Assembly (NCBI GenBank): GCA_025603075.1
Contig: MU626286.1
Span: 94,239 to 158,238 of the forward strand
Origin: Neoconidiobolus thromboides FSU 785
Lineage: Eukaryota; Entomophthoromycota; Entomophthoromycetes; Entomophthorales; Neoconidiobolaceae
DNA length: 64,000 bases
Direction: 5' to 3'
Numbering within the stretch: the stretch's first letter is position 1; the number at the start of each line of letters is the position of its first letter. The notes below the pieces were generated by a model that worked only from the letters and a program-made list of their open reading frames with translations, was not told the DNA's origin and searched no databases. The position numbers and the translations under genes were made by a program. Shown here one piece after another: positions 47,639 to 58,982 of this stretch.

Positions 47639-49984
47639 ATGAACTCAAATGAAAGTGAGAATGAAATTAAAGAGGATAAAATCAAAGGACATATTTATTT
47701 ACCAGAAGAAGATATTGAATTAAAAAGTTATACAACAATAAAAGCTGGTGTTAAAGGGTTTATTTATTTACCCAGTGAAGGAAGTAATGAAGACATTATC
47801 AATAACGATCAAAACATCAATAACTTAAAAAAAGAAGAAGAAGAAGAAAACCCTATAGCGCCTTATGAAGATAGTCCAATAAAAATAGTACGTTATACAG
47901 TCAATAATGAAGACAATATTAAATTAAAAGTATTAACAGTTAGAGTTATAATCATTGGAGTAATATTAAATATATTATTAAGTATATTAAATCATTTTTT
48001 GTTTTATTTAACTTTTCCAATGAACATTAATTCGATTTTAATTATTATTATTACTTATCCAATGGGATTATTAGTCCAATATATTTTACCAAAAAAGATA
48101 AGAGGATATAATATTAACGATTCAACATTTAATTATAAAGAACACACACTAATATTAATATTTTGTTCATCAGCTAGTTCATGGCCTTATTCATTATTGT
48201 TTTTATCTTCAATGAAATATTATTTTAATTTAGAATTAAGCTTATGGTCTTATTTTTTATTTTTATTAGTCACTCAATTAATCGGGATCTCATTTTCCTT
48301 TTTATATTATAATTTAATGATATTAAATTATAATTTATTTTGGCCAACTACTTTAATTTCAATTAATTTAATTAGAACAATTCATAATAATAATTTAAAG
48401 TTTAAGAATTCCAAATTCAATCGAATTTACTTTTTCTTTATTATCTCAATATTCTCTTTATGTTTGTATTTTATTACCGCTTATTTCTTTAAATGGAGTA
48501 GTATGTATCCTATTTTATGTATATTTAATAGTCCAATATTACAACAATTAGGCTCCCCTTTGAAGGGATTAGGAATATTAGTCATTTCATTAGATTGGAG
48601 TATTATTACTTCTTCTTTAGGCTCTCCCTTAATAACTCCATTTCCAATAGCATTGAATATGTTTTTAGGTTTCTTGTTTTTTATTTATTTATTATTACCT
48701 TTAGGTTATTATTTAAATTTATTTAATTCTAAATTAATACCTTTAATTGGGTTTGATTTTTATGATCAATTTGGTAATTTATTGAATTTAAAACAGTTGA
48801 ATTTAAATAATAATCAAATTCATATCTCTCTATTAATGTACATTATTTATGGTACTTCTCTTGCTTGTTTAGCTTCTATTATTACTTATATTCCATTAAA
48901 TTATATTAATATTTTCAGTAATAATAATAATAATAATAGTAATAGTAATAGTAACAATAACAACAATAATAATAATAGTGTAAATAATAATCAAAAATAC
49001 AAGTTTTGGACTATATTTTTAAAAAAATATAATAATTTAGATATTCATTCAAAATTAATATTAAAAAATTATTCCAATATACCTAATTATTATTATTATT
49101 GTTTAATAATTACAACTATATTATTAATTATTATATTTGTATTTTTAAATCAACAACATATAAATTTACCTTATTATGGTTGGTGTTTAGCAATAATAAT
49201 AGCTATTATTGCTTCGTTTTTAAATGGAATCTTATATGCTTTATCTTCTCAATTAATTTCAATTCATTTTTTATCTGAATTAATTGCTAGTTTATTATTT
49301 CCAAATAATGAAATTAGTAATATGTTATTTAAAACTATAGCATTTATATCTAATTATCAATCAATTTCTTATTTATATCATTTAAAATTAGGTCATTATA
49401 TGAAAATACCACCTAAATTATGTTACTTTTTTACTATTTTTGGAATACTAATTACTTCGATTACCCATACTCTTACTTCTTTATTTATTAATATTAATTT
49501 ACCTAATTTATGTCAAGATAATTCATTATTATTATTAAACTGTAATAATTTACAGACATTCTCAAAAGCATCAATATTATGGGGGAAAATCGGAATTCAA
49601 AAATTAATTAGTAATAATAAGAATTATAATTATTTTTTAATCTTTTTAATTGTTGGCTTTTTATTACCAATTATTAATCATTTATTAAAAAAGAAAGTTC
49701 AATTGTTAAATTCTTTTAATATTCCCATATTTTTAGCTTCAATATCATTAATTGCTCCTGCTTATCCTTTTCAATACCCTCTTTGGTTTGCTATTAATTT
49801 AATTGTAAACAAAATTATTTATAACAAATTCTTTAATAAATGGGTTAAATATCATCTCATTTTTTCTGCGGCAATGGACTTTGGTGTTTCTATTGGGACA
49901 ATGTTAATTCTTAGTTTGATTTCAAATCACTTAACTATTAATTGGAAGTTTAATAATGTTGATTTATTATGTCCATTAGCTTAA
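47639..49984 (+). CDS. OPT-family oligopeptide/metal-chelate transporter
   Basis: Single exon, 781 residues, ~14-16 membrane segments after a ~95-residue acidic N-terminus. OPT landmarks: SSASSWPYSLLFLSS, GSPLKGLGILVISLDWSII with following GSPLITPFPIALNMFLGFLF, IGFDFYDQFG, WGKIGIQKLI (the conserved WG.IGP..L block, with Gln for Pro), FLIVGFLLPI, and WVKYHLIFSAAMDFGVSIGT. The family imports small peptides, glutathione or iron-siderophore-type chelates with protons. The N-terminus holds a duplicated motif, KGHIYLP (16-22) and KGFIYLP (39-45), and an Asn/Ser tract interrupts a cytosolic loop (~430-450). Extreme AT codon use (TTA/ATT/AAT) exceeds that of the housekeeping genes. Confidence 0.9.
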   Translation: MNSNESENEIKEDKIKGHIYLPEEDIELKSYTTIKAGVKGFIYLPSEGSNEDIINNDQNINNLKKEEEEENPIAPYEDSPIKIVRYTVNNEDNIKLKVLTVRVIIIGVILNILLSILNHFLFYLTFPMNINSILIIIITYPMGLLVQYILPKKIRGYNINDSTFNYKEHTLILIFCSSASSWPYSLLFLSSMKYYFNLELSLWSYFLFLLVTQLIGISFSFLYYNLMILNYNLFWPTTLISINLIRTIHNNNLKFKNSKFNRIYFFFIISIFSLCLYFITAYFFKWSSMYPILCIFNSPILQQLGSPLKGLGILVISLDWSIITSSLGSPLITPFPIALNMFLGFLFFIYLLLPLGYYLNLFNSKLIPLIGFDFYDQFGNLLNLKQLNLNNNQIHISLLMYIIYGTSLACLASIITYIPLNYINIFSNNNNNNSNSNSNNNNNNNNSVNNNQKYKFWTIFLKKYNNLDIHSKLILKNYSNIPNYYYYCLIITTILLIIIFVFLNQQHINLPYYGWCLAIIIAIIASFLNGILYALSSQLISIHFLSELIASLLFPNNEISNMLFKTIAFISNYQSISYLYHLKLGHYMKIPPKLCYFFTIFGILITSITHTLTSLFININLPNLCQDNSLLLLNCNNLQTFSKASILWGKIGIQKLISNNKNYNYFLIFLIVGFLLPIINHLLKKKVQLLNSFNIPIFLASISLIAPAYPFQYPLWFAINLIVNKIIYNKFFNKWVKYHLIFSAAMDFGVSIGTMLILSLISNHLTINWKFNNVDLLCPLA

Positions 49985-50313
49985 ATAAATAATAAAAATT
50001 ATTCTTTACTTTATTTTATCTTTATTATTTTTACTTTTATTTTATAAATCATTGTTATATATTATTCAAAATTATTAATGTCTATTTTTAAATTGATTCA
50101 TTTAATCTAAATTTCTAAATTCTTAATTTCTAATTTAAAATAAAAATAAATGTTTAATTAAATTATTTTAAATATTGACTTTTATCCCTGAAATTTAAAG
50201 GGGGTGTATATCTTGTTTTATAAAAAAAACAAAAAAATTGACAAAAGAATATAAAAGCAGCTAATAATTTAACTTCATGTTAATATTTTATTTTCAATTA
50301 AAATCCAAACTTA
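49985..50313. other. intergenic
   Basis: Short tandem intergenic region; no gene recognised. Confidence 0.5.
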
Positions 50314-51605
50314 ATGTTTGATTATAGAGTGATCTTAATAACTGGTGTTGAAGGGTAAGATAAAAAACAGCTTATCAAATTAAAATAAAAAATTAATCTT
50401 TTTATATATAATAAACATAGTAAAGTAGGTCAAGGTATATTACATCGAGTAATTGAGGAATATAATCGTTGTAAAATAATAGTTACTTGTGAAAATGTAA
50501 TAGTAGCTAATGAATTGTTCAATCAATATTATCAACCAAAGAAGGGTAAAAACATAATATTCAAAGCTATTGAAATCGATTTAAACTGTATTCAAAGTGT
50601 ATTAAACTTTATCAATTGTGTAAAAGAAGAGTAAGCTATAATAAATTAAACTTATTATAATATAAAATAATAATAATAATATATTTAGAACTCAAACTAT
50701 TGATTTATTATTTTTTAATGCAGGAAAAATTAATTGTAATGGAATTAATAATTGGAAACTAATTTATCAATTATCTACTAATTTTAATGGCTTATTTGTA
50801 TACCCAGAATATATTAATTTTATTACAAAACTTAATAAGAATAATATTAATCAGTGTTTTATGATTAATATATTGAGTCACTATATTATAGTAAGGAATT
50901 TATATTATTTAATTTTATGTTTTTATTGATTTTCATTTCATATTTAGTTTTTAAAACTCATGTCACTATTTAATAAAAATCAAGTTAAAATTATATGGAC
51001 TGGTTCTAATCAAGCAAATAAATATCACTTCAATATAAATGATATACAAGCTAATTCTAGGTAATTTATTATTTTATCAAACAATTATTTTCATTTAATT
51101 GAATTATGTTCAATTTTAGTATAAATCCTTATGCTTCTAATAAATTTGCTATCCAATTATTAAATAATTATATTAATGAAAAGTATATTAAAAACAATAT
51201 TCATTCATACGTATTTCATCCAGGTATAGTGCCTTCCAATTTATTAGCTACATTATTTCCAAGTTTTATATTAATTTATATAATTCCTATTTTCATGTTT
51301 ATAGTAATACATTTATTTGATTTATTAACATAAATTTATTAATCTGATTTTTTCTTTTATAGTTAAAACTCTTATTCCACTTAGATCATTTCACTTTATA
51401 CTCATCAAATGCAACAGCCCCATTAAGTTTTATATTTAAAAATAACAATTTATTAGAAAATACTAGATTAGATGCTTCCACCGATAACTGGAATAATAAT
51501 ATAATAGAATTGGTGAATATTGGACACAAAGAAGAGGAAGGGAATAAATTACAAGAGTTATTTATGTATAAATTAAACCAATTGGTTGAAAAGATGTTAG
51601 AGTGA
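50314..51605 (+). CDS. short-chain dehydrogenase, ERG27/HSD17B7-like
   Basis: Six exons: 50314-50354, 50421-50630, 50689-50890, 50948-51060, 51120-51303 and 51363-51605; 330 residues, all splices in phase. Rossmann start VILITGVEGKVGQGI; DLLFFNAGK (NAG motif), IIWTGSNQANKYHFNINDIQ and SSINPYASNKFA (catalytic YxxxK) parallel the HSD17B7/ERG27 blocks WTSSRSARKSNFSLEDFQ and PYSSSKYA. VFHPGIVPSNL, a hydrophobic segment and FTLYSSNATAPLSF follow. ERG27 reduces the C3 ketone during sterol C4-demethylation at the ER. The cofactor loop has Lys where classical SDRs have the second Gly (TGxxxGxG), so activity is not certain. Confidence 0.83.
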
Positions 51606-53322
51606 AGGGGATAGGAGGGGTATTTAGTTATTACATATTTTTTAAATCTGAGTAATGAGTATTTATTTATTTGAATTCTATAATAAAAAGGATATTAAAA
51701 AAGTTAATAAATTTAATAGTTTTATTTATGTCCTATATATTATCGATAATGATAATGAAAAACAAACTCATTTGAAAAGCTCATTTACTAAATTTATTTA
51801 AACAGCTATTTATTCAAATAGTTCTTGATTCCGTTTAGCATAAATCAATCTAATAAGACCGAACCACTATGAGTTCACTGTACATTATCTTACCTAAATT
51901 CATAAAAGTAGGTTCCAAAACACTTCTTCAATATGTCTTTTATAATAGTCATACAAAAAAATAGCATTATAGCTTCTAAGTCATAGGGAATTTAGTCTTT
52001 TGTTACAAAATACATTATCACTCTGTTTACCAAAATAATGTAAGTTATAAAATGGGTTTCTATTCTATTAAGTCAACATCGCTCTTCAATTATAATAACA
52101 ATTATTCTATTATTCTAAGCAATTCAGTAATATAAATATGTGTTAGAAGACTATTATTAAACTAAAAAACTTCATCAACATATGTATTATAGTTTTATTA
52201 AAAATTGTATATAATAGGATTTTCAAATTAAGTCGTTATTTAGTAATGAAACAAAAGGATAACATTTGGAAGTATTCATTTCAATCCAGAATCTTATATC
52301 CTTCAAAGTTATATCTTTTTATTCTAGAATGGCAAGTAAAGTTAATCAAGCTTTTTAGTCGTTGGTTATAGATACCTTTTTAGTTGATTCCTCCTTAGTT
52401 AACAAATTATTGTAGCATTTTAATGTTAAGAAAAGTCATTCGATATATAATTTTAATTTAAGTTGTAGCATAAACATGAATTTATAACTGATTTTATTTT
52501 TTTAATTTAGCTTTTATATTGAACTATAATAAACTATAAACCATAGACAGTTATCTATCATTTCTTCAGTTATGCTTGTCCCAACTATCGCTCATAAGAG
52601 CTTAACAGACTCGTATAGTAGTTAACTGGAAGAACCAGACCACTTAATCAATCGTGATCTGAGATGATTCAACATAAAAAATTATAAAACTTCTATAGTT
52701 TTTTACCAAAGCTTTTGAACTTTTAAATTTTAAAACTCTGAAGCAATAAAAAATACACAAATGTATAAATTAAAGATAGTAATCACATACATTTGTTGTC
52801 AAATATATATGATAATTATATATACCATTATCTAACAGTTAAAACTCATTCAATCAAATAGTAATAATACATAAAGCTTCATTCTTAGTTGCTTAAGTTA
52901 GTGGTTTTAAGTTTAATCTTATCCATTATCCAAAGAAACGCGACGGACAACGACTATATCTGAAAATAAGCCCTTGAACGCCATGTTTCAATGAATAATT
53001 CAACAACCAATGAGTCTTTAGACTCATTAAGTAAACTCACCAATGTCTTGATGGGCCCATAAACTAAGAATGTTAGCAGAATGAACTAATAGTAAAAGCC
53101 AATCTAAAAGTTCACAAATTTAAAAATTTAAAGTCAATTTATATACATTGAATTTTGAATGCTTAGATTTAATTTGCTTATAGGATTTTATCCTCCAATC
53201 GTTAGGGTTATATATTTTTTATGCACTTTTATTAAAAATATAGGGCTGTAAGTAGTTCACTATATCAATAAGGATACGATTCTCTCTTTGTGATTCGGCT
53301 ATACTGGACCTATTGATTACAA
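51606..53322. other. intergenic, promoter side of eL36
   Basis: 1.7 kb with no protein gene seen. A GC-richer stretch at ~52540-53060 contains the inverted repeat listed separately; an unrecognised noncoding RNA is possible, but I can support none. Confidence 0.4.
53009..53028. repeat. perfect 9-bp inverted repeat (hairpin)
   Basis: AATGAGTCT-TT-AGACTCATT. It contains two inverted TGAGTC (AP-1/Gcn4-like half) motifs, ~300 bp upstream of the ribosomal protein gene. Confidence 0.6.
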
Positions 53323-53884
53323 ATGGCTCAAACTACTGAACGTACTGGTATCTTTGTTGGTGCTAACAAAGGCCACAAGACCACTGCTCGCGACCTTAAG
53401 CAAAAACCATCTTACAAAAAAGGAGTAAGTAAAGAACTTTAATTAGATCATAAAGAAACAAGAAAATAAAGGAGCAAAGATAAAATATAATAGAACACAT
53501 CCATCAAATTATCATTTATAAAAATTCAATTTGATGTATTAGGCTAGAAAAAAATAACAACTGAATTAATAAATTTATTGATTTGAATGAAACAAATATT
53601 GACATTTAAAAAATAGAATGCTGGTAAGCGTCCTACTTTTGTTCGTGAATTAATCCGTGAAGTTGCCGGATTTGCTCCATATGAACGTCGTGTTATGGAA
53701 TTACTCAAGAACTCTAAAGATAAGCGTGCCCGTAAGCTCGCTAAAAAGAGAGTATGTTTTAATCTATGAATTCAATTGTGAAATTTATAATAATTATTTT
53801 TAGCTCGGTACTCTTGTTCGTGCCAAGAAGAAGGTTGAAGAACTCAGCAACATCATCGCTGAATCTCGTCGTCAACATCATTAA
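53323..53884 (+). CDS. RPL36: 60S ribosomal protein eL36
   Basis: Three exons (53323-53424, 53617-53751, 53804-53884), 105 residues, the expected length. Sequence landmarks: [13 protein letters not shown] at the N-terminus, then [37 protein letters not shown], and the basic C-terminal helix [20 protein letters not shown]. It is a component of the large ribosomal subunit. The first intron is long for this genome (192 bp), common for early introns of ribosomal protein genes. Codon use is visibly richer in C-ending codons (CGT, AAG, CTC) than neighbours, as expected for high expression. Confidence 0.98.
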
Positions 53885-54760
53885 TTTAACATAAACAATT
53901 AAAAGTAATAAATTGACAAGAGTATTTTAATTTAAGTAAGAAACTGAAATAGTGATAAAAAAAATTAAAGTTTTGATTTAATATATAACAGTTAAGGAAG
54001 ATTTAAGGAATAATTCTAGTTTAGATTGTGAAAAGGAATCAATTAACTCTTTAAGTACAGCCTAAAGATAAACAATAATGAAGATCAAAATAGATTTACC
54101 GAGTTATTAGAATGTAGTTAATATTTGGAGTTTGAGTTTAATAAATAGATTGTTCAATTTTAGAGGATTTATCAGTTTTTTCAAAATCCAACTATATTAT
54201 TCAACATATTGGGTCAATATAGTCATACCAATGTTTGTCTATGGGTCGGTAAAAAATTATTATAGGGTTTAAAGCAATCTTTTTAATTGCGATGACTTTA
54301 TATAACAGTATAGTTAAAATTTATTTAAAATTATGAAGTTTTAGTATATTTATCAAAACAAAATATTAAATAGGATGTTTAGATATATAAGATATAATTA
54401 TTTAATGTAAAATGATAACCATTTTTTAGATGACAGTTGAGTTTATAATTAATTATAGTTTTATCTCTCTAATAAAATTTTAGTTTATTCATAATAGATG
54501 TTATAAATTCTTATTTCAAGAGTTAGTTTTCTTGTATAACTATATTTTTAAATTGAAGTTAATTTAATAAAAATTATAATGATGTTGGATCTATTTTAAT
54601 ATAATAGATGTTTAATATTGACTTACTAATCATATCCTATAGCTCATATATGAACAATCTATGATATATAACATATTAAAATAAGTATAAAACCAAAATA
54701 TTTCATTAATATAATATATTATTAATTTATTAAAAGTAAAAATAAGAGAACGAGCGAGGT
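53885..54760. other. convergent intergenic region
   Basis: Between eL36 and the orphan gene; no gene recognised. Confidence 0.5.
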
Positions 54761-56068
54761 TTAAAACTGAGGTTTATGAGCCATTGGTTTAATGGAACGT
54801 TTTCTAATACGAGGTTGACGACGTTTACGTAATAAAGTACGAAAATGAGGAAGAGAAATACGTTTTTGTTCCATCACAATATTACTAGTAGGGGAATCTC
54901 CAATTTCATTTAATTTAAAATTCGATTGAACCCCATAAGTAATTTTAATATCAAATGGATCTCTTTTTTGTGAGGAAGCTAAACTTGCTTTATCGGTATT
55001 ATTATGGTTCAATTGATCTTCAACAAATTTCACTTCACTTGATTTAGTAACTTTGGAACTAAAGCTTGGCTTACTATGTTTATGAAGAATTTTAGAATCT
55101 TTATAACGTTCCAATATTTGTTTCGTTGCAATTAAAGAAGAATCACGAGGTGGTATAATTATTTTATCAATTTGATTTCTTTTGGCCAAATAATTCATAT
55201 GCCATTCTTTGTCCCTTTTACTAACTTTAGCCTCAATTAAATTAAAACTAGAGGCAGTATTATATACATTCTTATTTTCACTCATTGAATCTTCATTAAC
55301 TGGTTGTTTCCTATGCATTTTTTTAAGAAAGGTAGGTTTAGAACGTGATAGTAATCGATATTTGGAACTATTTCTTTGTATTTTTACTGATGGCTTTGAA
55401 GAACTTTCTTCCATTTCATCTACCCATTCATTGATTATATCTTTTTTACCCTTTTTAATAAAATCTCCACTAATTTCATCTCTATTAAATACTTCTCCAG
55501 GATTAAATGAACTAGTACTTGTTGTTTTTGAATTAAGCCCAATGGAACTGGTTTTCTTGGTTACTTTTTCTTTATCTTCTTTCTTCACTGGATTGACTTT
55601 AGAATCATAAATTTCCATATGTGCAAAATCATTAAATTGTAGTTTATCCGGTATAGGTTCCAAGGGTTGCAGTGTATAAGTAACTGGTGAGGGCAATGAT
55701 TTTTCAATTACTGACTTTCTCCCGAAACAAGACGTATTAATAGATAACCTCTGATTTGGATTTAGATTTGGATTATGATTGACTATACTTGATTTAGCAC
55801 TTAATGGAATGGAATTGATAGACCCTTCATAATCATATTGTGCACTTTCTCTTGGTTTGAAATTAATAAATTCTCCCTTAGAGTCTCGATATTTATCAGT
55901 GTAAATGGATACATTACCTTTTCGTTTAGCAGGTAAATTTTCAGCAGGTATAGATATAGGTTTACTTGAAGGTAAAGCTAACAAAGCTTCTAATCTTGCT
56001 ACAAGATCGTCTTCCGAACTATTAGTAGTAGTAGCTGAATTCTTAATATCTTTTTGATCGCCAAGCAT
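54761..56068 (-). CDS. hypothetical Ser/Lys-rich basic protein
   Basis: Single exon, 435 residues, ATG at 56068. No known domain recognised. An acidic, helix-prone start (SEDDLVARLEALLALP) is followed by a long Ser/Lys/Asn-rich, probably disordered body. A short charged block (KEWHMNYLAKRNQIDKIIIPP) sits around residue 300, and the C-terminus is strongly basic (LRKRRQPRIRKRSIK), which could be a nuclear/nucleolar signal. The frame has normal codon use and no low-complexity explanation, so it is probably real. A small open frame starts 65 bp away on the other strand and may share the promoter. Confidence 0.75.
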   Translation of the reverse strand: MLGDQKDIKNSATTTNSSEDDLVARLEALLALPSSKPISIPAENLPAKRKGNVSIYTDKYRDSKGEFINFKPRESAQYDYEGSINSIPLSAKSSIVNHNPNLNPNQRLSINTSCFGRKSVIEKSLPSPVTYTLQPLEPIPDKLQFNDFAHMEIYDSKVNPVKKEDKEKVTKKTSSIGLNSKTTSTSSFNPGEVFNRDEISGDFIKKGKKDIINEWVDEMEESSSKPSVKIQRNSSKYRLLSRSKPTFLKKMHRKQPVNEDSMSENKNVYNTASSFNLIEAKVSKRDKEWHMNYLAKRNQIDKIIIPPRDSSLIATKQILERYKDSKILHKHSKPSFSSKVTKSSEVKFVEDQLNHNNTDKASLASSQKRDPFDIKITYGVQSNFKLNEIGDSPTSNIVMEQKRISLPHFRTLLRKRRQPRIRKRSIKPMAHKPQF

Positions 56069-56133
56069 GGAAAAAATGAAATCTTTACATAAGCAAGCAA
56101 ATTAGGTTTAATGCTACTTTGAAGTGAGGCATA

Positions 56134-56343
56134 ATGGAGATTTATTGGTTTAAACAAATGGTTTTGAATTATCTAATGGATGATTTTAAATTGGCCAATA
56201 AAATCAAACTAAGAATAACTGGTGACTTAGGAGCTATTTTTGGTGAAATAATCAATAATTATTTTAAACTTGAATTGTTAAAATCTATTTTATCATATGT
56301 GATATTCTATATGTATATACTAAATATATATAATGGCATTTGA
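56134..56343 (+). CDS. possible small protein, 69 residues
   Basis: ATG-led frame divergent from the 435-residue gene. Starts MEIYWFKQMV, has a charged middle (LANKIKLRITGDLG) and a hydrophobic Ile/Tyr-rich end. Not recognised; may be a first exon or a chance frame. Confidence 0.3.
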   Translation: MEIYWFKQMVLNYLMDDFKLANKIKLRITGDLGAIFGEIINNYFKLELLKSILSYVIFYMYILNIYNGI

Positions 56344-56726
56344 AACATAAAAATGATCAATTTTTTTAATAAAATGGAATAGTTAAATGACTCTATAAAA
56401 TTAATTACAAATATATTAGATTTATTAGTCAGTATAAAGATTGGTTGCTATTTTCGAGTTTTTTTTATAAAGAACGTTTTTTATATCCTTGAAAAAAGAG
56501 TTGTAAGGGCTCCCCCCGAGTGCTTTATTTAACAAAATGATTCAATTTAAAACAAACAAAGAGGATTTAAGAGGTATTTAAGCAAGAGTTCGCGAATACT
56601 CTTGTTCCTGACTAGACCTAACTTTGCCGATTCAAATCCTTTCAACTGAATGGTGTAAATAAGCCACTATTATAGAACTACTTTTTAGGCTACAATACAT
56701 TTTAACACTTGTAAAAAATTTACTGC
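56344..56726. other. intergenic
   Basis: A C-rich run (GGCTCCCCCCGAG) at ~56510 is unusual here; no gene recognised. Confidence 0.4.
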
Positions 56727-57491
56727 TTAAATATGAAAAAATAAAATGAAAGGTGTTAAGAATGCCAAAGCAATAATAAATACTTCATAAAGTAACATTG
56801 ACCTTTCTTTAAAAATTTTATAGCCTGCAAACACAATCGGTTTCACACCTTTCTTACTTAGACGTAGTACTTTTATATTAACTCGATACTTTACTTGAGT
56901 ATAATATTCACGTACCCATAAACTCAAATTGTAGTCAATACGTGATGTAGAACACGAAAAAGAACTTGAATCTTGTAACTTAGTTTCATCCCACCAATCA
57001 TTGATACGTTTCCATTTTTGATCAAAAGTAAGGTTAACACCAGCTTTTGTCCCAAAAAGTTGAAAATCATCACCACTTTTAATGCTCATTTTACTTTCTA
57101 CTTTATCTATCTGTAATCCTTTATAGAATGTTGTGGTTGTTACCTGATCCTCTTCTACAATAACACCCATACTCTCTTTATTCCATATATTCTCTGCTAC
57201 CATCCAATCATTTCCAATATATTCGTAAATTGTATCCTCATTAAAGTACTTTGTTTTTTTATTCTGCAACTCATGTTTTGTATCTTTATTCAAGTGAGGG
57301 TTATTTTCAACAGTACTGGATATTATGTCAAAAACTTTGTCTTGAACTTGACATCTCCAATCACAATTCATTGCATTATTTAATGATACAGCAGCACCTG
57401 TGGCATTATATTGTTGTCTTTTTTCTATAATGAAATAGTGGCTGTTTAAATAGTGAATAAAACAACCGAAAGTAAGAAAAGTGGAATACAT
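56727..57491 (-). CDS. secreted or membrane-anchored orphan protein
   Basis: Single exon, 254 residues from the first ATG (57491; the frame is open slightly further upstream without an ATG). N-terminus hydrophobic (STFLTFGCFIHYL), followed by a dibasic EKR site at about residues 24-26 that may be a Kex2-type cleavage point. The mature part has few Cys (MNCDWRCQVQD, then FSCSTS), many Trp/Tyr and N-glycosylation-type sites. The extreme C-terminus is a hydrophobic segment (YEVFIIALAFLTPFILFFHI) ending the protein, so it is type I membrane or GPI-anchored. No family recognised. Confidence 0.7.
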   Translation of the reverse strand: MYSTFLTFGCFIHYLNSHYFIIEKRQQYNATGAAVSLNNAMNCDWRCQVQDKVFDIISSTVENNPHLNKDTKHELQNKKTKYFNEDTIYEYIGNDWMVAENIWNKESMGVIVEEDQVTTTTFYKGLQIDKVESKMSIKSGDDFQLFGTKAGVNLTFDQKWKRINDWWDETKLQDSSSFSCSTSRIDYNLSLWVREYYTQVKYRVNIKVLRLSKKGVKPIVFAGYKIFKERSMLLYEVFIIALAFLTPFILFFHI

Positions 57492-57892
57492 ATCTTTATA
57501 ATTCAATGCTTATACTTAATATCTTATTTAAAATAGGTTTAAAAAATATGCAAGTAGCTATCCTATATAATAATGAAAAATAATAACAAAATAACTCATA
57601 AAATAAAAATAAGACTACTCCTATTTATGTGGTTGTACAGGTTCTGAAATGACGTTTTTAAATGTTCTGATAATATTCTAAATTTTACACTAGAACTGGT
57701 GTCAAAAAGAATTAATATCAATATGACCATCTTTTTAATTTGGTACTGTGTGATAACTTGTTTTTTATTTCAACTATTTTATTCTAATCAGAACCTATAC
57801 TTGAAGCGAGGCGAAATGGGTTCAAAATGTAATATTGGAAATGGACAAATTCAATAAAAAATGATGTATTGATAGTTCATTAAAAGTAATCC
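57492..57892. other. intergenic
   Basis: Upstream of the orphan gene; nothing else recognised. Confidence 0.5.
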
Positions 57893-57993
57893 ATACGGGC
57901 ACGTGCTTTTGTGTTTGAGAATTTTACTAACAAATTTTCCGCTCAAATAGCGCTTAAAAGATGAAAAAGGTGAAGCCAAAAACACCCCTATAT
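57893..57993 (+). repeat. MITE-like element, copy 15
   Basis: Left end degenerate (CATACGGGCACGTGCTTTTG), core CTCAAATAGCGCTTAAAAGA intact, right end AACACCCCTATA. Confidence 0.85.
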
Positions 57994-58870
57994 CCTATAT
58001 AAAAAATTAAGAAAACCAGTTCCTAGAATTATATCAAAAGTCTTCAATGTTATCATATTATCTTTTTCTTCAAATAACTTTCTTCGATCAAAAATAAACA
58101 AGCAACATTATATAGTTTCAAATCCGAGTAACCGCTGTCACACTAAACATTGAATACAAGTGACTAGATGAAGGATTGATACAACTTACTAAACTCAATT
58201 GGTTTATTTTTGAAGGGTCTCATTGTTTATAGTTAATCTCAATAAACTGGGGCAATTTAATTTTAATTTTAATTCATATACTCTATCGAACGTGAACAAA
58301 TTAGGACTAAAATACTTGAGCATTTCAAGCTTTAGATAATTATTGAACTTTATACATATTTCTGTTATCTCTTTTACTTCATATGAACTTCCAAAATCTT
58401 CCATATCCACAAAATGAAGGCATGATTTATTTAATTGATAAAGATGTTCATTCAATAGATTTTTTAAAGCTTTATTTCCAAGTAATTTTATACAATTTAA
58501 GCTCCTTTAAGTTATCAAATTTTCATAACAATTTTTTAGGTTTAAGAAATCCATCGTACTATAATTAATAATACTTATTAACAAGGTAATAGTTGATAGC
58601 AAGATAGATATAACTATTTTTGGAAAATAATGATATAAACTGTCAAATGTTATATATTTCAAATTACATTTTTAATGTCAATCCAGTTCTTACTTAAATA
58701 ATTATATGTCAGTATGCCATCAACAAGATTAGTATAAAAAGCACATATCAATAGAATAGAATATACATATTTTATATTTTTCAAATAGTCCTCTAGATAT
58801 AAATATAGTTTTGTAAAATTTGAATACAATGAAGTATAGATTCATAAACTCAAAAAAGGTATAGTCATTA

Positions 58871-58975
58871 TATGGGGATGTATTTTTGTATTTGAGAATT
58901 TTACTAACAAATTTTCGATTTAAATAGCGCTTAAAAGATGGAAAAAATAATGAAGCCAAAAAAAACATCCCCAAA
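58871..58975 (+). repeat. MITE-like element, copy 16 (left half of palindrome)
   Basis: TATGGGGATGTATTTTTGTA at left, AACATCCCCAAAT at right. Confidence 0.92.
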
Positions 58976-58982
58976 TACTTAA

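Noticed and set aside
55209-55610. 133-codon plus-strand frame
   Set aside because: Antisense to the 435-residue orphan; Leu/Ser-rich shadow of Ser/Lys codons.
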